Position numbers and translations under genes: made by a program
Shown here: in pieces, positions 8,791 through 16,487 of the stretch
Numbering within the stretch: the stretch's first letter is position 1
Layout of the letters: each line of letters begins with the position of its first letter
NCBI GenBank assembly: GCA_025965335.1
Contig: JAOPXC010000442.1
Coordinates: forward strand, 1 to 61,207
From: Nocardioides sp.
Lineage (GTDB): Bacteria > Actinomycetota > Actinomycetes > Propionibacteriales > Nocardioidaceae
Reading direction: 5' to 3'
DNA length: 61,207 bases
The notes under the pieces: model-generated
Database searches by the model: none
Told to the model about the DNA's origin: nothing
Seen by the model: the letters and a program-made list of their open reading frames with translations, nothing else

Positions 8791-9251
8791 GCGTCACCGC
8801 CTTCGCCCACCGGTCGACGGCGCACCATGCGGCGGTGCTCACCCTCTTGCAGCAGGACGCCTTCCTGGTTGAACAGCTTGCAGTCCACGAACAGGATCCC
8901 GCGGTCGGGCTTTCGGGTCGCCCTCTTGCTGGCGACCGTGAACGTCGCGGTGATGGTGTCGCCGATACGAATGGGGTTCCTGAAGTCGATCGTCCAGCCG
9001 AGTGAGCCCATGCTCGCGATGCCAGTGTGGACCCAGGTCTTCATGCCCTGCATATAGGCGAGCCCCATGAGCCCGTGCGCGATGCGGCCACCGTAGATGG
9101 TCTCCTTCGCCGACTCCTCGTCGATGTGGAACTTCATGAAGTCACCGGTGAGGCTCGCGAACATGACCAGGTCGGTCTCGGCGATGGTCCGGGAGGGCGT
9201 GGTGTGCGACTCCCCCACTTCGACGTCGTCCCAGTATCGAACTTCAACCAT
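8787..9251 (-). CDS. MaoC-family hot-dog dehydratase/hydratase
   Basis: 154 residues, single hot-dog fold. The active-site region reads GDFMKFHIDEESAKETIYGG then RIAHGLMGLAYMQG, keeping the Asp and His of the R-hydratase motif though the usual NP(I/L) is FMKF. Expected chemistry is hydration of a 2-enoyl-CoA or analogue. It is first in a minus-strand operon with the flavoprotein, KdgD-like and lhgO genes, and diverges from the MFS gene across an operator-bearing gap. Confidence 0.75.
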   Translation of the reverse strand: MVEVRYWDDVEVGESHTTPSRTIAETDLVMFASLTGDFMKFHIDEESAKETIYGGRIAHGLMGLAYMQGMKTWVHTGIASMGSLGWTIDFRNPIRIGDTITATFTVASKRATRKPDRGILFVDCKLFNQEGVLLQEGEHRRMVRRRPVGEGGDA

Positions 9252-9318
9252 GGTTCAGGACCTCAGAGTCTCTCGAGCGGGGTGGATGGACTGCCAAGGT
9301 AATGATGGACCCAATCCG

Positions 9319-9340
9319 TGTCAACAGTAGACAGTTGACA
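9319..9340. promoter_or_regulatory. Putative GntR operator, site 3 (7-bp arm palindrome)
   Basis: Perfect arms TGTCAAC (9319-9325) and GTTGACA (9334-9340) flank AGTAGACA, which itself holds an inverted TGTCTAC. It lies in the divergent gap between the MaoC and MFS genes and is the strongest of the three related sites. Confidence 0.6.
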
Positions 9341-9399
9341 GCTTGCCACTTGTTCCCGTTAGGTTGCTCTTCGCGGATCGTCCGCCACGGGAGGACGTC

Positions 9400-10590
9400 A
9401 TGGTGTCGGAGCGGCTGGGGACCAAACCGCTTCGCGAACCCTCGTCACCCCTGGACAAGTTCTCGATCGCCGCCTCCCTGGGTGCCGTGGCCCTGGGTGT
9501 GTTGCCCGTCTACCTTCTAGGCGGACTCACAGTGTTCATCCGCGAGGACCTTGACTACGGCGTGGTGGGGCTCGGGGCGGCGTCCTCCGCCTTCTACGCG
9601 TCGTCGTCCATCGCCTCGATCCCGGCTGGGCGTCTGGCGCACCGCCTGGGGCCGGAGCGCGCGCTGATCCTGGGTGCCACGCTGTCTGCCGCCTCGCTCC
9701 TCTCGATCGCAGTGCTAGTGACGTCCTGGCTGGGTCTGTGCATCGCCCTGTGCGCGGGCGGCGTGGCCACCGCCGTGGCCCAGCCGGCGGCCAGCGCGTT
9801 CGTCGTACGCGACCAGCCGCCCGCCCGTCAGGGGCTCAGCTTCGGGCTCCTGCAGACGGCGGTCCCGGTGGCCACTCTCACGGCGGGGCTCGCTGTGCCA
9901 GTCATCGGTACCAGCCTCGGGTGGCGATGGGCCTTCGGGGGCGTCGCCGTGGCCGCCGTACCGATCGTGATCTTCGCGCTGCGCCGAGCCCCGGGCCGTG
10001 TCGAGCGCCGCGCACAGCCGAAGCGGGTGACGCGTCCCATTCGCGGCGCATCCATCGTCCTGCTGACCCTCGCCGGCGCCTGCGCCGCAGCGCCCGCGAA
10101 CGCTCTAGGCATCTACTACGTCGAGTCGGCCGTCGAGTCCGGGATCTCGAAGTCCGGTGCCGGCCTGTGGCTCGTGGCGGGAAGCGCCGTGGGCATCGGC
10201 GCGCGGCTCCTGTGGGGATGGGTCGTCGACATCCGCAACGCCGACCCCCGAGTGTGGATCGGGGTGCTGATGTTGAGCGGAGGCGTGGGGTTCGCGTTGC
10301 TGAGCATCACCCACAGCGGACCAGTGCTGTTCGCCGCAACCGCCCTCACGTTCGGAGCCGGGTGGGCCTGGAAGGGGCTCTACAATTTGGCGGCGATCCG
10401 TCACGATCCGGAGCAACCCAGTGCAGCAGTGGGCGTGACGCAGGTCGGCGTCTACATCGGCAGCGTCGCAGGCCCCATTTGCTTCGGCCTTCTGCTCGCG
10501 AAGACGGACTACTCGACAGCATGGGCGGCGGCAGGGGTCACGTGCCTCTTGAGCCCGTCGCTGCTGTGGATCCAGCGGCGTTTCGACTGA
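9400..10590 (+). CDS. Major facilitator superfamily transporter
   Basis: 396 residues with about 12 hydrophobic segments (for example AASLGAVALGVLPVYLLGGL and ITHSGPVLFAATALTFGAG). The loop AGRLAHRLGPERALILGA is the MFS motif A equivalent after TM2. ATG 9400 follows GGGAGG at 6-bp spacing and is preferred over a TTG at 9343. Because the gene diverges from the MaoC operon and shares its operator, it probably imports the substrate of this cluster, likely an organic acid. Confidence 0.8.
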   Translation: MVSERLGTKPLREPSSPLDKFSIAASLGAVALGVLPVYLLGGLTVFIREDLDYGVVGLGAASSAFYASSSIASIPAGRLAHRLGPERALILGATLSAASLLSIAVLVTSWLGLCIALCAGGVATAVAQPAASAFVVRDQPPARQGLSFGLLQTAVPVATLTAGLAVPVIGTSLGWRWAFGGVAVAAVPIVIFALRRAPGRVERRAQPKRVTRPIRGASIVLLTLAGACAAAPANALGIYYVESAVESGISKSGAGLWLVAGSAVGIGARLLWGWVVDIRNADPRVWIGVLMLSGGVGFALLSITHSGPVLFAATALTFGAGWAWKGLYNLAAIRHDPEQPSAAVGVTQVGVYIGSVAGPICFGLLLAKTDYSTAWAAAGVTCLLSPSLLWIQRRFD

Positions 10591-10687
10591 CTCTGCTTCG
10601 CTCGGAGGAACGCAACCTGCCGGATACCTCGGGAGGTCTGAGCTCGCTCAACGCGGAAGGTCGACCGACAGGTGCGGCACGAGCGCC

Positions 10688-10703
10688 CCCGACGAAAGTC
10701 GGG
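10688..10703. terminator. Small hairpin downstream of the MFS gene
   Basis: CCCGAC (10688-10693), loop GAAA, GTCGGG (10698-10703), about 100 bp beyond the MFS stop. It may end MFS transcription. The rest of 10591-10780 shows no gene. Confidence 0.35.
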
Positions 10704-10780
10704 TGTGTCGAACGGCTCTGTTGCGTTGTTCGATCGCAGCCCATGCCGAGGCGGCATCTGGGCCCCGGTGCTCGTCAGAT

Positions 10781-10865
10781 GACCTCTGGGTTGTGAGTTA
10801 CACCTACGCCCGCTTTCGACTCTCGCTCCACGCTCGCGGTTCGGGTGAACGCACAGGTCAGAGGC
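10781..10865. repeat. Attachment-site-like repeat, left copy
   Basis: Three blocks, GACCTCTGGGTT (10781-10792), TCCACGCTCGC (10827-10837) and CAGGTCAGAGGC (10854-10865), recur in the same order at 61111-61122, 61159-61169 and 61196-61207. The first block equals part of a tRNA-Met (reverse complement ACCCAGAGGTC). The downstream similarity lies outside the tRNA, where arm sites of an integrating element would be. An integrase start lies 100 bp to the right. Confidence 0.4.
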
Positions 10866-10964
10866 ACATTTCGGTGCCGCGATCGTCCACCGACGTCCCA
10901 GCGCATCCATGCCGGCTCTGCCTACAACTGGCCCACACGACAGTTCTCGCGAGATCTCAGGGCG

Positions 10965-11078
10965 ATGGCGTGGATCATGGAACGCACCGGAGCACGCGGC
11001 ACCACCTACATGGGCGTCTACCGCGACCCCGACGGCCACAAACGCTCCCTGCCGCAGTCTGGCGATCTCGACCGGTGA
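10965..11078 (+). pseudogene. Tyrosine integrase, N-terminal fragment
   Basis: The open stretch MAWIMERTGARGTTYMGVYR then DPDGHKRS resembles the beta-sheet arm-DNA-binding domain that opens actinobacterial phage/ICE integrases (G-x-x-Y-x-V-x-YRDPDGRxRS). It stops after 37 codons with no core-binding or catalytic R..HxxR..Y region. It sits beside an attachment-like repeat and points away from it, the usual int position. It is too short for certainty. Confidence 0.5.
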
Positions 11079-11079
11079 C

Positions 11080-11459
11080 TGCGGCTGGTTCCTTAACCTG
11101 ACGGGCATGCCTTCGACCGCTGACGCCACCAGCTCCGGCGTTGCTGCAAGCCGGTCACCCAGGAACCGGTCCGGCTTCACGAGCGCCACTTCTGCGGGAC
11201 GAGACGGGACGGGGAAGTCGCGAATATTGGTCGTCACCAGGTGGGTGGCCCTCGTCCCGACGGCGACAGCGAGGACGTGCGGGTGCTTGTCGTGACAGGT
11301 CATCTGCCCGACCAGCGGAGTCCACAGCTCGGTGGCTGTGCACGCGTCGGGAAGGGCCCGCCGCATCTGCGCGATAGCTGCCTCAGCGCCGACACGCGCC
11401 TGCTGGAGTTCGATGCTGGACCGCCACTCGCGTTCCCCATTTGATGACCAGACGCCTTC
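11080..11459 (-). pseudogene. PIN-domain toxin (PF13470-like) lacking its N terminus
   Basis: From codons after a TAA at 11460 the minus strand reads ERE then WRSSIELQQARVGAEAAIAQ. Downstream come CHDKHPHVLAVAVGTRATHL and VTTNIRDFP, matching the second half of PIN toxins (D-x-H-V-L-A-A-A-V and N-L-R-D-F-P). The N-terminal D-x-N nuclease strand is missing, the usual DPxDRH is CHDKHPH, and no antitoxin is seen. It is a relic of a toxin-antitoxin pair, probably brought in with the integrase fragment. Confidence 0.6.
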
Positions 11460-11479
11460 TTAGCTGCCGCCCGTCCACG

Positions 11480-12586
11480 TCATCCCCCGGCGCGGGGTGC
11501 TGCGGCAGGCAGTTGCACCGTGACGCGGAGTCCCCCAGCGAGGCGGGGAGCGAGGGTGACGGTTCCGTCATGCGCTTGGGCGATGCTCTTGACGATTGCT
11601 AGGCCGAGGCCCATGCCAGCGTGGTCGTTACGGATGCGTTGGGTGCCGCGCTGGAACGGCTCGGTGAGTGTCGAGACCAGCTGTGGGGTGAGTGTCTCAC
11701 CGGTGTTCTCGACAGTGAGCTCCGCAGTACTGCGCTGCTCGGCCGTGGTGACCCACACGGCGCCGTGTTCAGGCAGGTTGTGGACGATCGCGTTGTGGAC
11801 GAGGTTCGTGGTCATCTGCAGCAGGAGTGCATGTGATCCGATGGTGGTGGTCGCGTCGCCGGAGGTCTCGATCGCGATGCCACGTTCTTCGGCGAGTGGG
11901 AGGAGCGTCTCAGTGGCTTGCTCTGCTGCCAACGAAAGGTCGACGTGTTCTCGGGTGAAGGATCGTTGGTCGGCGCGGCTGAGCAGGAGCAACGCTTCGG
12001 TGAGGTCGATTGCACGGGTGTTGACGAAGTGGAGGCGTTCGACAAGTTCGTCCTTGTCGCGGGTCGGATCCTTGCGGGCGACGTCAAGAAGTGTCTGCGT
12101 GATCGCCAGTGGAGTTCGGAGCTCGTGGGCAGCGTTGGCCGCGAACCTCTGCTGTTCAGCGACCTGCGCTTCGATCCGCGCGAGCATGGAGTCGAAGCTG
12201 TCGGCGAGCTCGCGAAACTCGTCGTTCCTGCCTTCCAGCTCGATGCGGTGGGAGAGTGAGCCGTTCGCAGCCTTGCGTGTGGCGTTGGTGATGCGAGCCA
12301 GCGGAGCGAGCATCCGTCCGGCCAGGATCCATCCTCCCGCTAGACCAAACACCAGCAGGAACGCCAGCACCTCAATCGCTGCCGGGAGAAAGACGTTTGG
12401 GCCGAAGTTGCGTGGATCGAGGGTGCGCTGGAAGTCGGACAGGTTCGGGACGAAGAGGATGTTGTTCTTGCCTCGCAGGAGGAACACCCACACGGCCGCG
12501 AGCAGCAGGCTGCCGGCGACCATGAGGAACCCGGCGTAGCTGAGGGTGAGCTTCAGACGAATACTCACGCCCGGGGTTCTACCCAC
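11480..12586 (-). CDS. vanS: VanS-type glycopeptide sensor histidine kinase
   Basis: About 368 residues. TM1 lies near residues 12-35 (LSYAGFLMVAGSLLLAAVWV), then a short extracytoplasmic loop and TM2 (LAFLLVFGLAGGWILA). HAMP follows, then the HisKA H-box AANAAHELRTPLAITQ, N-box TNLVHNAIVHN and G-box GMGLGLAIVKSIAQAH. The N-terminal architecture resembles the Streptomyces coelicolor VanS class. It should sense vancomycin-type glycopeptides or their cell-wall effect and phosphorylate VanR. Its GTG start at 12586 overlaps vanR by 8 bp. The family assignment relies on recalled similarity plus the adjoining vanHAX. Confidence 0.85.
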   Translation of the reverse strand: MGRTPGVSIRLKLTLSYAGFLMVAGSLLLAAVWVFLLRGKNNILFVPNLSDFQRTLDPRNFGPNVFLPAAIEVLAFLLVFGLAGGWILAGRMLAPLARITNATRKAANGSLSHRIELEGRNDEFRELADSFDSMLARIEAQVAEQQRFAANAAHELRTPLAITQTLLDVARKDPTRDKDELVERLHFVNTRAIDLTEALLLLSRADQRSFTREHVDLSLAAEQATETLLPLAEERGIAIETSGDATTTIGSHALLLQMTTNLVHNAIVHNLPEHGAVWVTTAEQRSTAELTVENTGETLTPQLVSTLTEPFQRGTQRIRNDHAGMGLGLAIVKSIAQAHDGTVTLAPRLAGGLRVTVQLPAAAPRAGG

Positions 12587-13274
12587 GGTCTACGTCCTCA
12601 GGCTCGGTGATGGAGGCTGTGCTGATGCGGTAGCCGACACCCGGCAGGGTGACGATGAGCCAGGGTTCTCCGAGCCGTTTGCGCAGCGCTGAGACGGTTA
12701 TGCGGACGGCGTTGGTGAACGGGTTTGCGTTCTCATCCCATGCCCGTTCGAGCAGCTCCTCGGCGCTGACAACGCCGCCTTCGGCGGCAACGAGGACCTC
12801 GAGTACCGCGAACTGTTTCCGGGTGAGCGCGACGTAGCGGCCGTCGCGGTAGACCTCGCGGCGAAATGGGTCCAGTCGTAGCCCGGCGATCTCGCGTACC
12901 GGTGGCCTGCTGTGGCCGCGTCGACGGTCGAGTGCTCGGAGCCGGAGCACAAGCTCTTGGAGCTCGAACGGCTTGGTGAGGTAGTCGTCGGCACCGAGTT
13001 CGAATCCCGATGCCTTGTCATTGAGCAGGTCGGCAGCCGTGAGCATGATGATCGGCGTGCCGTGTCCCGAGGCGACGATGCGCTTGGCGATCTCGTCGCC
13101 GGAGGGACCGGGGAGGTCGCGGTCAAGGACGGCGATGTCGTAGGTGTTGACGCTCAGGAGTTCCAGTGCAGCGTCGCCGTCGCCGGCGATATCGGCCGCG
13201 ATCGCTTCTAGGCGTAGTCCATCGCGGATGGCCTCTGCCAGGTAGGGCTCATCCTCGACGACCAAGACACGCAT
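12579..13274 (-). CDS. vanR: VanR-type response regulator (OmpR/PhoB family)
   Basis: About 231 residues from MRVLVVEDEPYLAEAI. The receiver domain shows the acidic pair, phospho-acceptor Asp in IAVLDRDLPGPSG and the switch Lys in DDYLTKPFELQEL. The C-terminal winged helix has LTRKQFAVLEVLVAAEGGVV and FTNAVRITVSALRKRLGEP. ATG 13274 gives the normal family start; ATG 13283 is possible. A TACTAT -10-like hexamer a few bases upstream on the coding strand suggests a nearly leaderless message. It is transcribed divergently from vanHAX, which it should activate, and from its own promoter through the shared repeat. Confidence 0.9.
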   Translation of the reverse strand: MRVLVVEDEPYLAEAIRDGLRLEAIAADIAGDGDAALELLSVNTYDIAVLDRDLPGPSGDEIAKRIVASGHGTPIIMLTAADLLNDKASGFELGADDYLTKPFELQELVLRLRALDRRRGHSRPPVREIAGLRLDPFRREVYRDGRYVALTRKQFAVLEVLVAAEGGVVSAEELLERAWDENANPFTNAVRITVSALRKRLGEPWLIVTLPGVGYRISTASITEPEDVDRG

Positions 13275-13297
13275 GATTTCCATAGTAGAAGTCGTCA

Positions 13298-13315
13298 CGT
13301 ATCGCCTGCGTATTG
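13298..13315. promoter_or_regulatory. Putative VanR box at the vanRS promoter
   Basis: CGTATCGCCTGCGTATTG contains CGTATcG and CGTATtG spaced 11 bp apart, the direct-repeat geometry used by OmpR-family regulators. It lies 24-41 bp upstream of the vanR ATG (13274), over a plausible -35 region. Confidence 0.5.
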
Positions 13316-13749
13316 AAATCCCCGTACGGGCTGGCAACAAGCTGCTGCCTTGACCGGTGGGCATGTCGTACGCCCAGCCCGCATCACCACCTAGCCATCG
13401 TGTCCGTTCGGCAGTCGCGCAGGCCCTCCCTGCACGTGTTCGGCGACCCTGCCGCTAGGCGCAGCAGCAGCCTTAGCGTCTCCGGAGGTGGCGTACCGGA
13501 GGGTGCGACGCCCGCGGTGCGGCACGAGTAGCACGCCGTTCGCGAAGAACTGCCGGGCCAGCCGGGCCACGTCCAGGGGCAACGACCGTCATCGGCGAGG
13601 GTGCTCGGGCCAGAGTCCACGGCGCGGAGCGACAGTCCGTGGCGCTGGCAGCCAACATGCGGCCGTCGGGTGGCTACGAAGCCGGCTGCTCGTTAGCGTC
13701 GTGGTGCTCGTCTCGACGAAGTCGCGGCCGCGCGTGAAGCTGCCTGGGA

Positions 13750-13780
13750 CGTATCGCCGGCATATCGCAAATCGCATACG
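13750..13780. promoter_or_regulatory. Putative VanR box and promoter of vanHAX
   Basis: CGTATCGCCGGCATATCG (13750-13767) matches the vanR-side box at 15 of 18 positions and keeps the 11-bp spacing. CATACG at 13775-13780 is a possible -10 element. The vanH ATG is 35 bp further on. Confidence 0.5.
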
Positions 13781-13814
13781 TCCTGGCAACGCCAAGGCCT
13801 CTTGACTCGAAGAC

Positions 13815-14852
13815 ATGAGCTACGCCACCTCGAGGTACCCAGCGGCCCATCCAACGGGAGCTCTGGACTCTCAACTCACAGCGAGTTCCACCACCGAGAT
13901 CACGATCTACGGCTGCGGTTCGGACGAGGCCGCCTTGTTCCGGGAGCTCGCACCCCGCTTCGGTGTTCTGCCCACGATGACCGAGGAGGTCACAACTGAG
14001 GACACCGTTGACCTGGCATCTGGGATGACGTGCATCAGCGTCGGCCACAAGACCCGCGTCACCAACTCCACCTTGCTCGCCCTGAGCCGCCTCGGGGTGC
14101 GGTACGTCTCCACCAGGAGCGTTGGCTGTAACCACATCGACGTGGACTACGCAGCCAGTGTTGGGATCACTATCGGCAATGTCGCCTACTCACCCGACAG
14201 CGTGGCCGATTACACGCTGATGCTGATGCTGATGGGTCTGCGGCAGATGAGGGCCGTCATCCGTCGAGCCGACGCTCACGACTACCGGCTGAGCAACACG
14301 CGCGGCAGGGAGCTGCGTGACCTGACCGTCGGGGTCGTCGGAACCGGACACATCGGGACAGCCGTCATCGACAGACTGCGGGGCTTCGGTTGCCGGGTCC
14401 TGGCCCACGACATCAACCCGACCGGTCCCGCGGAGTACGTGCCGCTTGAGACCTTGCTCCGGCACAGCGACATCGTCACTCTCCACACGCCTCTGACCGA
14501 GCAGACCCGCCACCTCTTGGACACCGGATGCATCGCGCACATGAAGCCTGGCGCGTACGTCGTCAACACCGGCCGTGGAGCCTTGATCGACACCGAGGCT
14601 CTCCTGTGCGCGTTGGTGAGCGGTCATTTGCACGGCGCGGCCTTGGACGTCCTCGAGGGCGAAGAAGGGATCTTCTACGCCGACCACCGGGAAACCCCCA
14701 TCGCGAGCGAGCTGCTGCTGGGGCTTCATGCGCTCCCGAACGTGCTCATCACTCCGCACACCGCGTACTACACCGACCACGCCCTACGCGACACGGTCGA
14801 GAACACCCTCGTCAACTGCGTGAACTATGAAGGCGGAAATCAGCATGGCTAA
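13815..14852 (+). CDS. vanH: VanH-type D-lactate dehydrogenase
   Basis: 345 residues, D-2-hydroxyacid dehydrogenase family. The Rossmann motif is GVVGTGHIGTAVIDRLRGFG. The substrate Arg lies in VNTGRGALIDTEAL, and the catalytic His in LPNVLITPHTAYYTDHAL. VanH reduces pyruvate to D-lactate for the altered peptidoglycan terminus. It has a slightly extended N terminus (about 28 residues before the first strand). The last codons overlap vanA by 8 bp, the usual van arrangement. Transcription likely starts at the VanR-box promoter just upstream. Confidence 0.92.
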   Translation: MSYATSRYPAAHPTGALDSQLTASSTTEITIYGCGSDEAALFRELAPRFGVLPTMTEEVTTEDTVDLASGMTCISVGHKTRVTNSTLLALSRLGVRYVSTRSVGCNHIDVDYAASVGITIGNVAYSPDSVADYTLMLMLMGLRQMRAVIRRADAHDYRLSNTRGRELRDLTVGVVGTGHIGTAVIDRLRGFGCRVLAHDINPTGPAEYVPLETLLRHSDIVTLHTPLTEQTRHLLDTGCIAHMKPGAYVVNTGRGALIDTEALLCALVSGHLHGAALDVLEGEEGIFYADHRETPIASELLLGLHALPNVLITPHTAYYTDHALRDTVENTLVNCVNYEGGNQHG

Positions 14853-15882
14853 GTTGAAGATCGGCATCCTGTTCGGCGGCATCTCCGAAGAACACTCCAT
14901 CTCGGTCAAGTCAGCACAGGAGGTCGCACGAAACCTCGACACCGAAAAGTACGAACCCCACTGGATCGGGATCACCACCATCGGAGCGTGGACGCTCTGC
15001 AATGGTCCGGAGCTCGGCTGGGAAGACACCGGACGGACGGTCGTGCTCTCGCCCGACACAAGCGTGCATGGCTTGTTGGTCTTAGACAGCGGTCAGGTCG
15101 ACACGATCCGCTTGGACCTCGTGTTTCCCGTTCTGCACGGAACCCGCGGCGAGGACGGCGCCATGCAGGGCCTGCTGGAACTGTCCGGCATCCCCTACGT
15201 CGGCTGTGACGTCACGAGTTCTGCGGTGTGCATGGACAAGTCACTGGCCTACACCGTCGCCAAGAGCGTCGGAATCGCTACACCGAACTTCTGGGTCGCC
15301 GAGTCGAACACAAAGGTCGACCCCACCCAACTCCACTATCCCGTCTTCGTGAAGCCGGCCCGCTCGGGTTCGTCATTCGGCGTCAGCAAAGTGATCCAAG
15401 CAGAAGAGTTGCCCGGTGCGTTGGAGACCGCGCGACGGTACGACACGAAGGTGCTGATCGAAGAGGCCGTCATCGGCACCGAGATCGGCTGCGCGATCCT
15501 GGGAGAACGATTCGGCCTCGTCGCCGGCGAGGTGGATCGCGTCGCCCTCTCGCACGGCTTCCTCAGGATCCACCAGGAAGACTCCCCCGAGACCGGCTCG
15601 GAGAACTCCACGTTCATCGTTCCCGCGGACATCTCCGCGGAGTCGCGGCAGCTCGTCCAAGAGACCGCCAAGAGCGTGTACCGCGCACTGGGCTGCACGG
15701 GACTTGCCCGCGTGGACATGTTCCTCACCGACGGCGGGCGAGTGGTGCTCAACGAGGTCAACACCTTGCCCGGCCTGACCTCCTACAGCCGATACCCGAG
15801 GATGATGGCCGCCGCGGGGTTGCCCCTGTCCGACGTTATCGACCGGCTCGTGACGATGACGCTGCACGGGAAGAAGCGATGA
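14845..15882 (+). CDS. vanA: D-alanine--D-lactate ligase, VanA type
   Basis: 345 residues from MAKLKIGILFGGISEEHS, a typical Ddl/VanA opening. The ATP-grasp region has FVKPARSGSSFGVSKV. The depsipeptide-ligase hallmark LSHGFLRIHQEDSPETG carries the His associated with D-lactate selectivity and leads into SENSTFIVPADIS. Metal-binding acidic residues lie in VVLNEVNTLPGLTSYSRYPR. The enzyme joins D-Ala to D-Lac, giving cell-wall precursors with low glycopeptide affinity. It overlaps vanH by 8 bp and vanX by 4 bp (ATGA). Confidence 0.93.
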   Translation: MAKLKIGILFGGISEEHSISVKSAQEVARNLDTEKYEPHWIGITTIGAWTLCNGPELGWEDTGRTVVLSPDTSVHGLLVLDSGQVDTIRLDLVFPVLHGTRGEDGAMQGLLELSGIPYVGCDVTSSAVCMDKSLAYTVAKSVGIATPNFWVAESNTKVDPTQLHYPVFVKPARSGSSFGVSKVIQAEELPGALETARRYDTKVLIEEAVIGTEIGCAILGERFGLVAGEVDRVALSHGFLRIHQEDSPETGSENSTFIVPADISAESRQLVQETAKSVYRALGCTGLARVDMFLTDGGRVVLNEVNTLPGLTSYSRYPRMMAAAGLPLSDVIDRLVTMTLHGKKR

Positions 15883-16487
15883 ACGACGACTTCGTCTACG
15901 TCGACGACTGGGTGCCCGGCATCCGCTGGGACGCCAAGTACGCCACCTGGGACAACTTCACTGGTCGCCCGGTCGACGGGTACGACGTCAACCGGATCGT
16001 CGGCACCAAAGCTCTCTGCGCTGCCTTGGAGGACGCGCGTCAAAGGGCCGCCTCGATGGGGCTGGGCCTCCTGTTGTGGGACGGCTACCGCCCTCAGCGT
16101 GCGGTCGACTGCTTCATCCGCTGGTCCAGCCTGCCCGAGGACGACCACACGAAGCGACGCCACTACCCGAACATCGACAAGTCGGAAATGTTCGACCACG
16201 GCTACGTCGCCACCAAGTCCGGTCACAGCCGCGGCAGCACCGTGGACTTGAGCCTTTACCGTCTCCACGCTGCCGAGCTCGTCCCCATGGGGGGCCACCA
16301 CGACCTCATGGACTCCGTCTCACATCACGGCGCACGGGGCATCACGCAGACCGAAGCGACCAACCGTCGGCTCCTCCTGTCAATCATGAGGGACTCCGGT
16401 TTCAACGGCTACGAGTGCGAATGGTGGCACTACACCCTCGACAACGAGCCCTACCCGGACACCTACTTCGACTTCCCAGTCGCCTAG
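15879..16487 (+). CDS. vanX: D-alanyl-D-alanine dipeptidase, VanX type
   Basis: 202 residues, full VanX length, peptidase family M15D. It opens MNDDFVYVDDWVPGIRWDAK. The zinc signature SxHxxGxxxD is present as SGHSRGSTVDLSLYR, and the catalytic Glu with the third zinc His is in ECEWWHYTL. VanX hydrolyses D-Ala-D-Ala so that only D-Ala-D-Lac precursors remain. Together with vanH and vanA it gives a minimal high-level glycopeptide-resistance operon. No vanJ, vanK, vanY or vanZ is recognisable in the window. Confidence 0.94.
   Translation: MNDDFVYVDDWVPGIRWDAKYATWDNFTGRPVDGYDVNRIVGTKALCAALEDARQRAASMGLGLLLWDGYRPQRAVDCFIRWSSLPEDDHTKRRHYPNIDKSEMFDHGYVATKSGHSRGSTVDLSLYRLHAAELVPMGGHHDLMDSVSHHGARGITQTEATNRRLLLSIMRDSGFNGYECEWWHYTLDNEPYPDTYFDFPVA

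Larger units (their letters stand above)
13284..13814. other. vanR-vanH divergent intergenic region
   Basis: About 530 bp without a convincing gene between the divergent regulator and resistance operons. Both ends hold a related 11-bp-period motif (13298-13315 and 13750-13780). The middle can be read on the minus strand as LDVARLARQFFANGVLLVPH, which looks protein-like, but I cannot assign it; it may be another relic. Confidence 0.5.

Noticed and set aside
10724-10745. GGCTCTGTTGC resembling an IS6-family terminal inverted repeat
   Set aside because: Only the first 11 bases fit, no partner end or transposase is visible, and chance similarity cannot be excluded.
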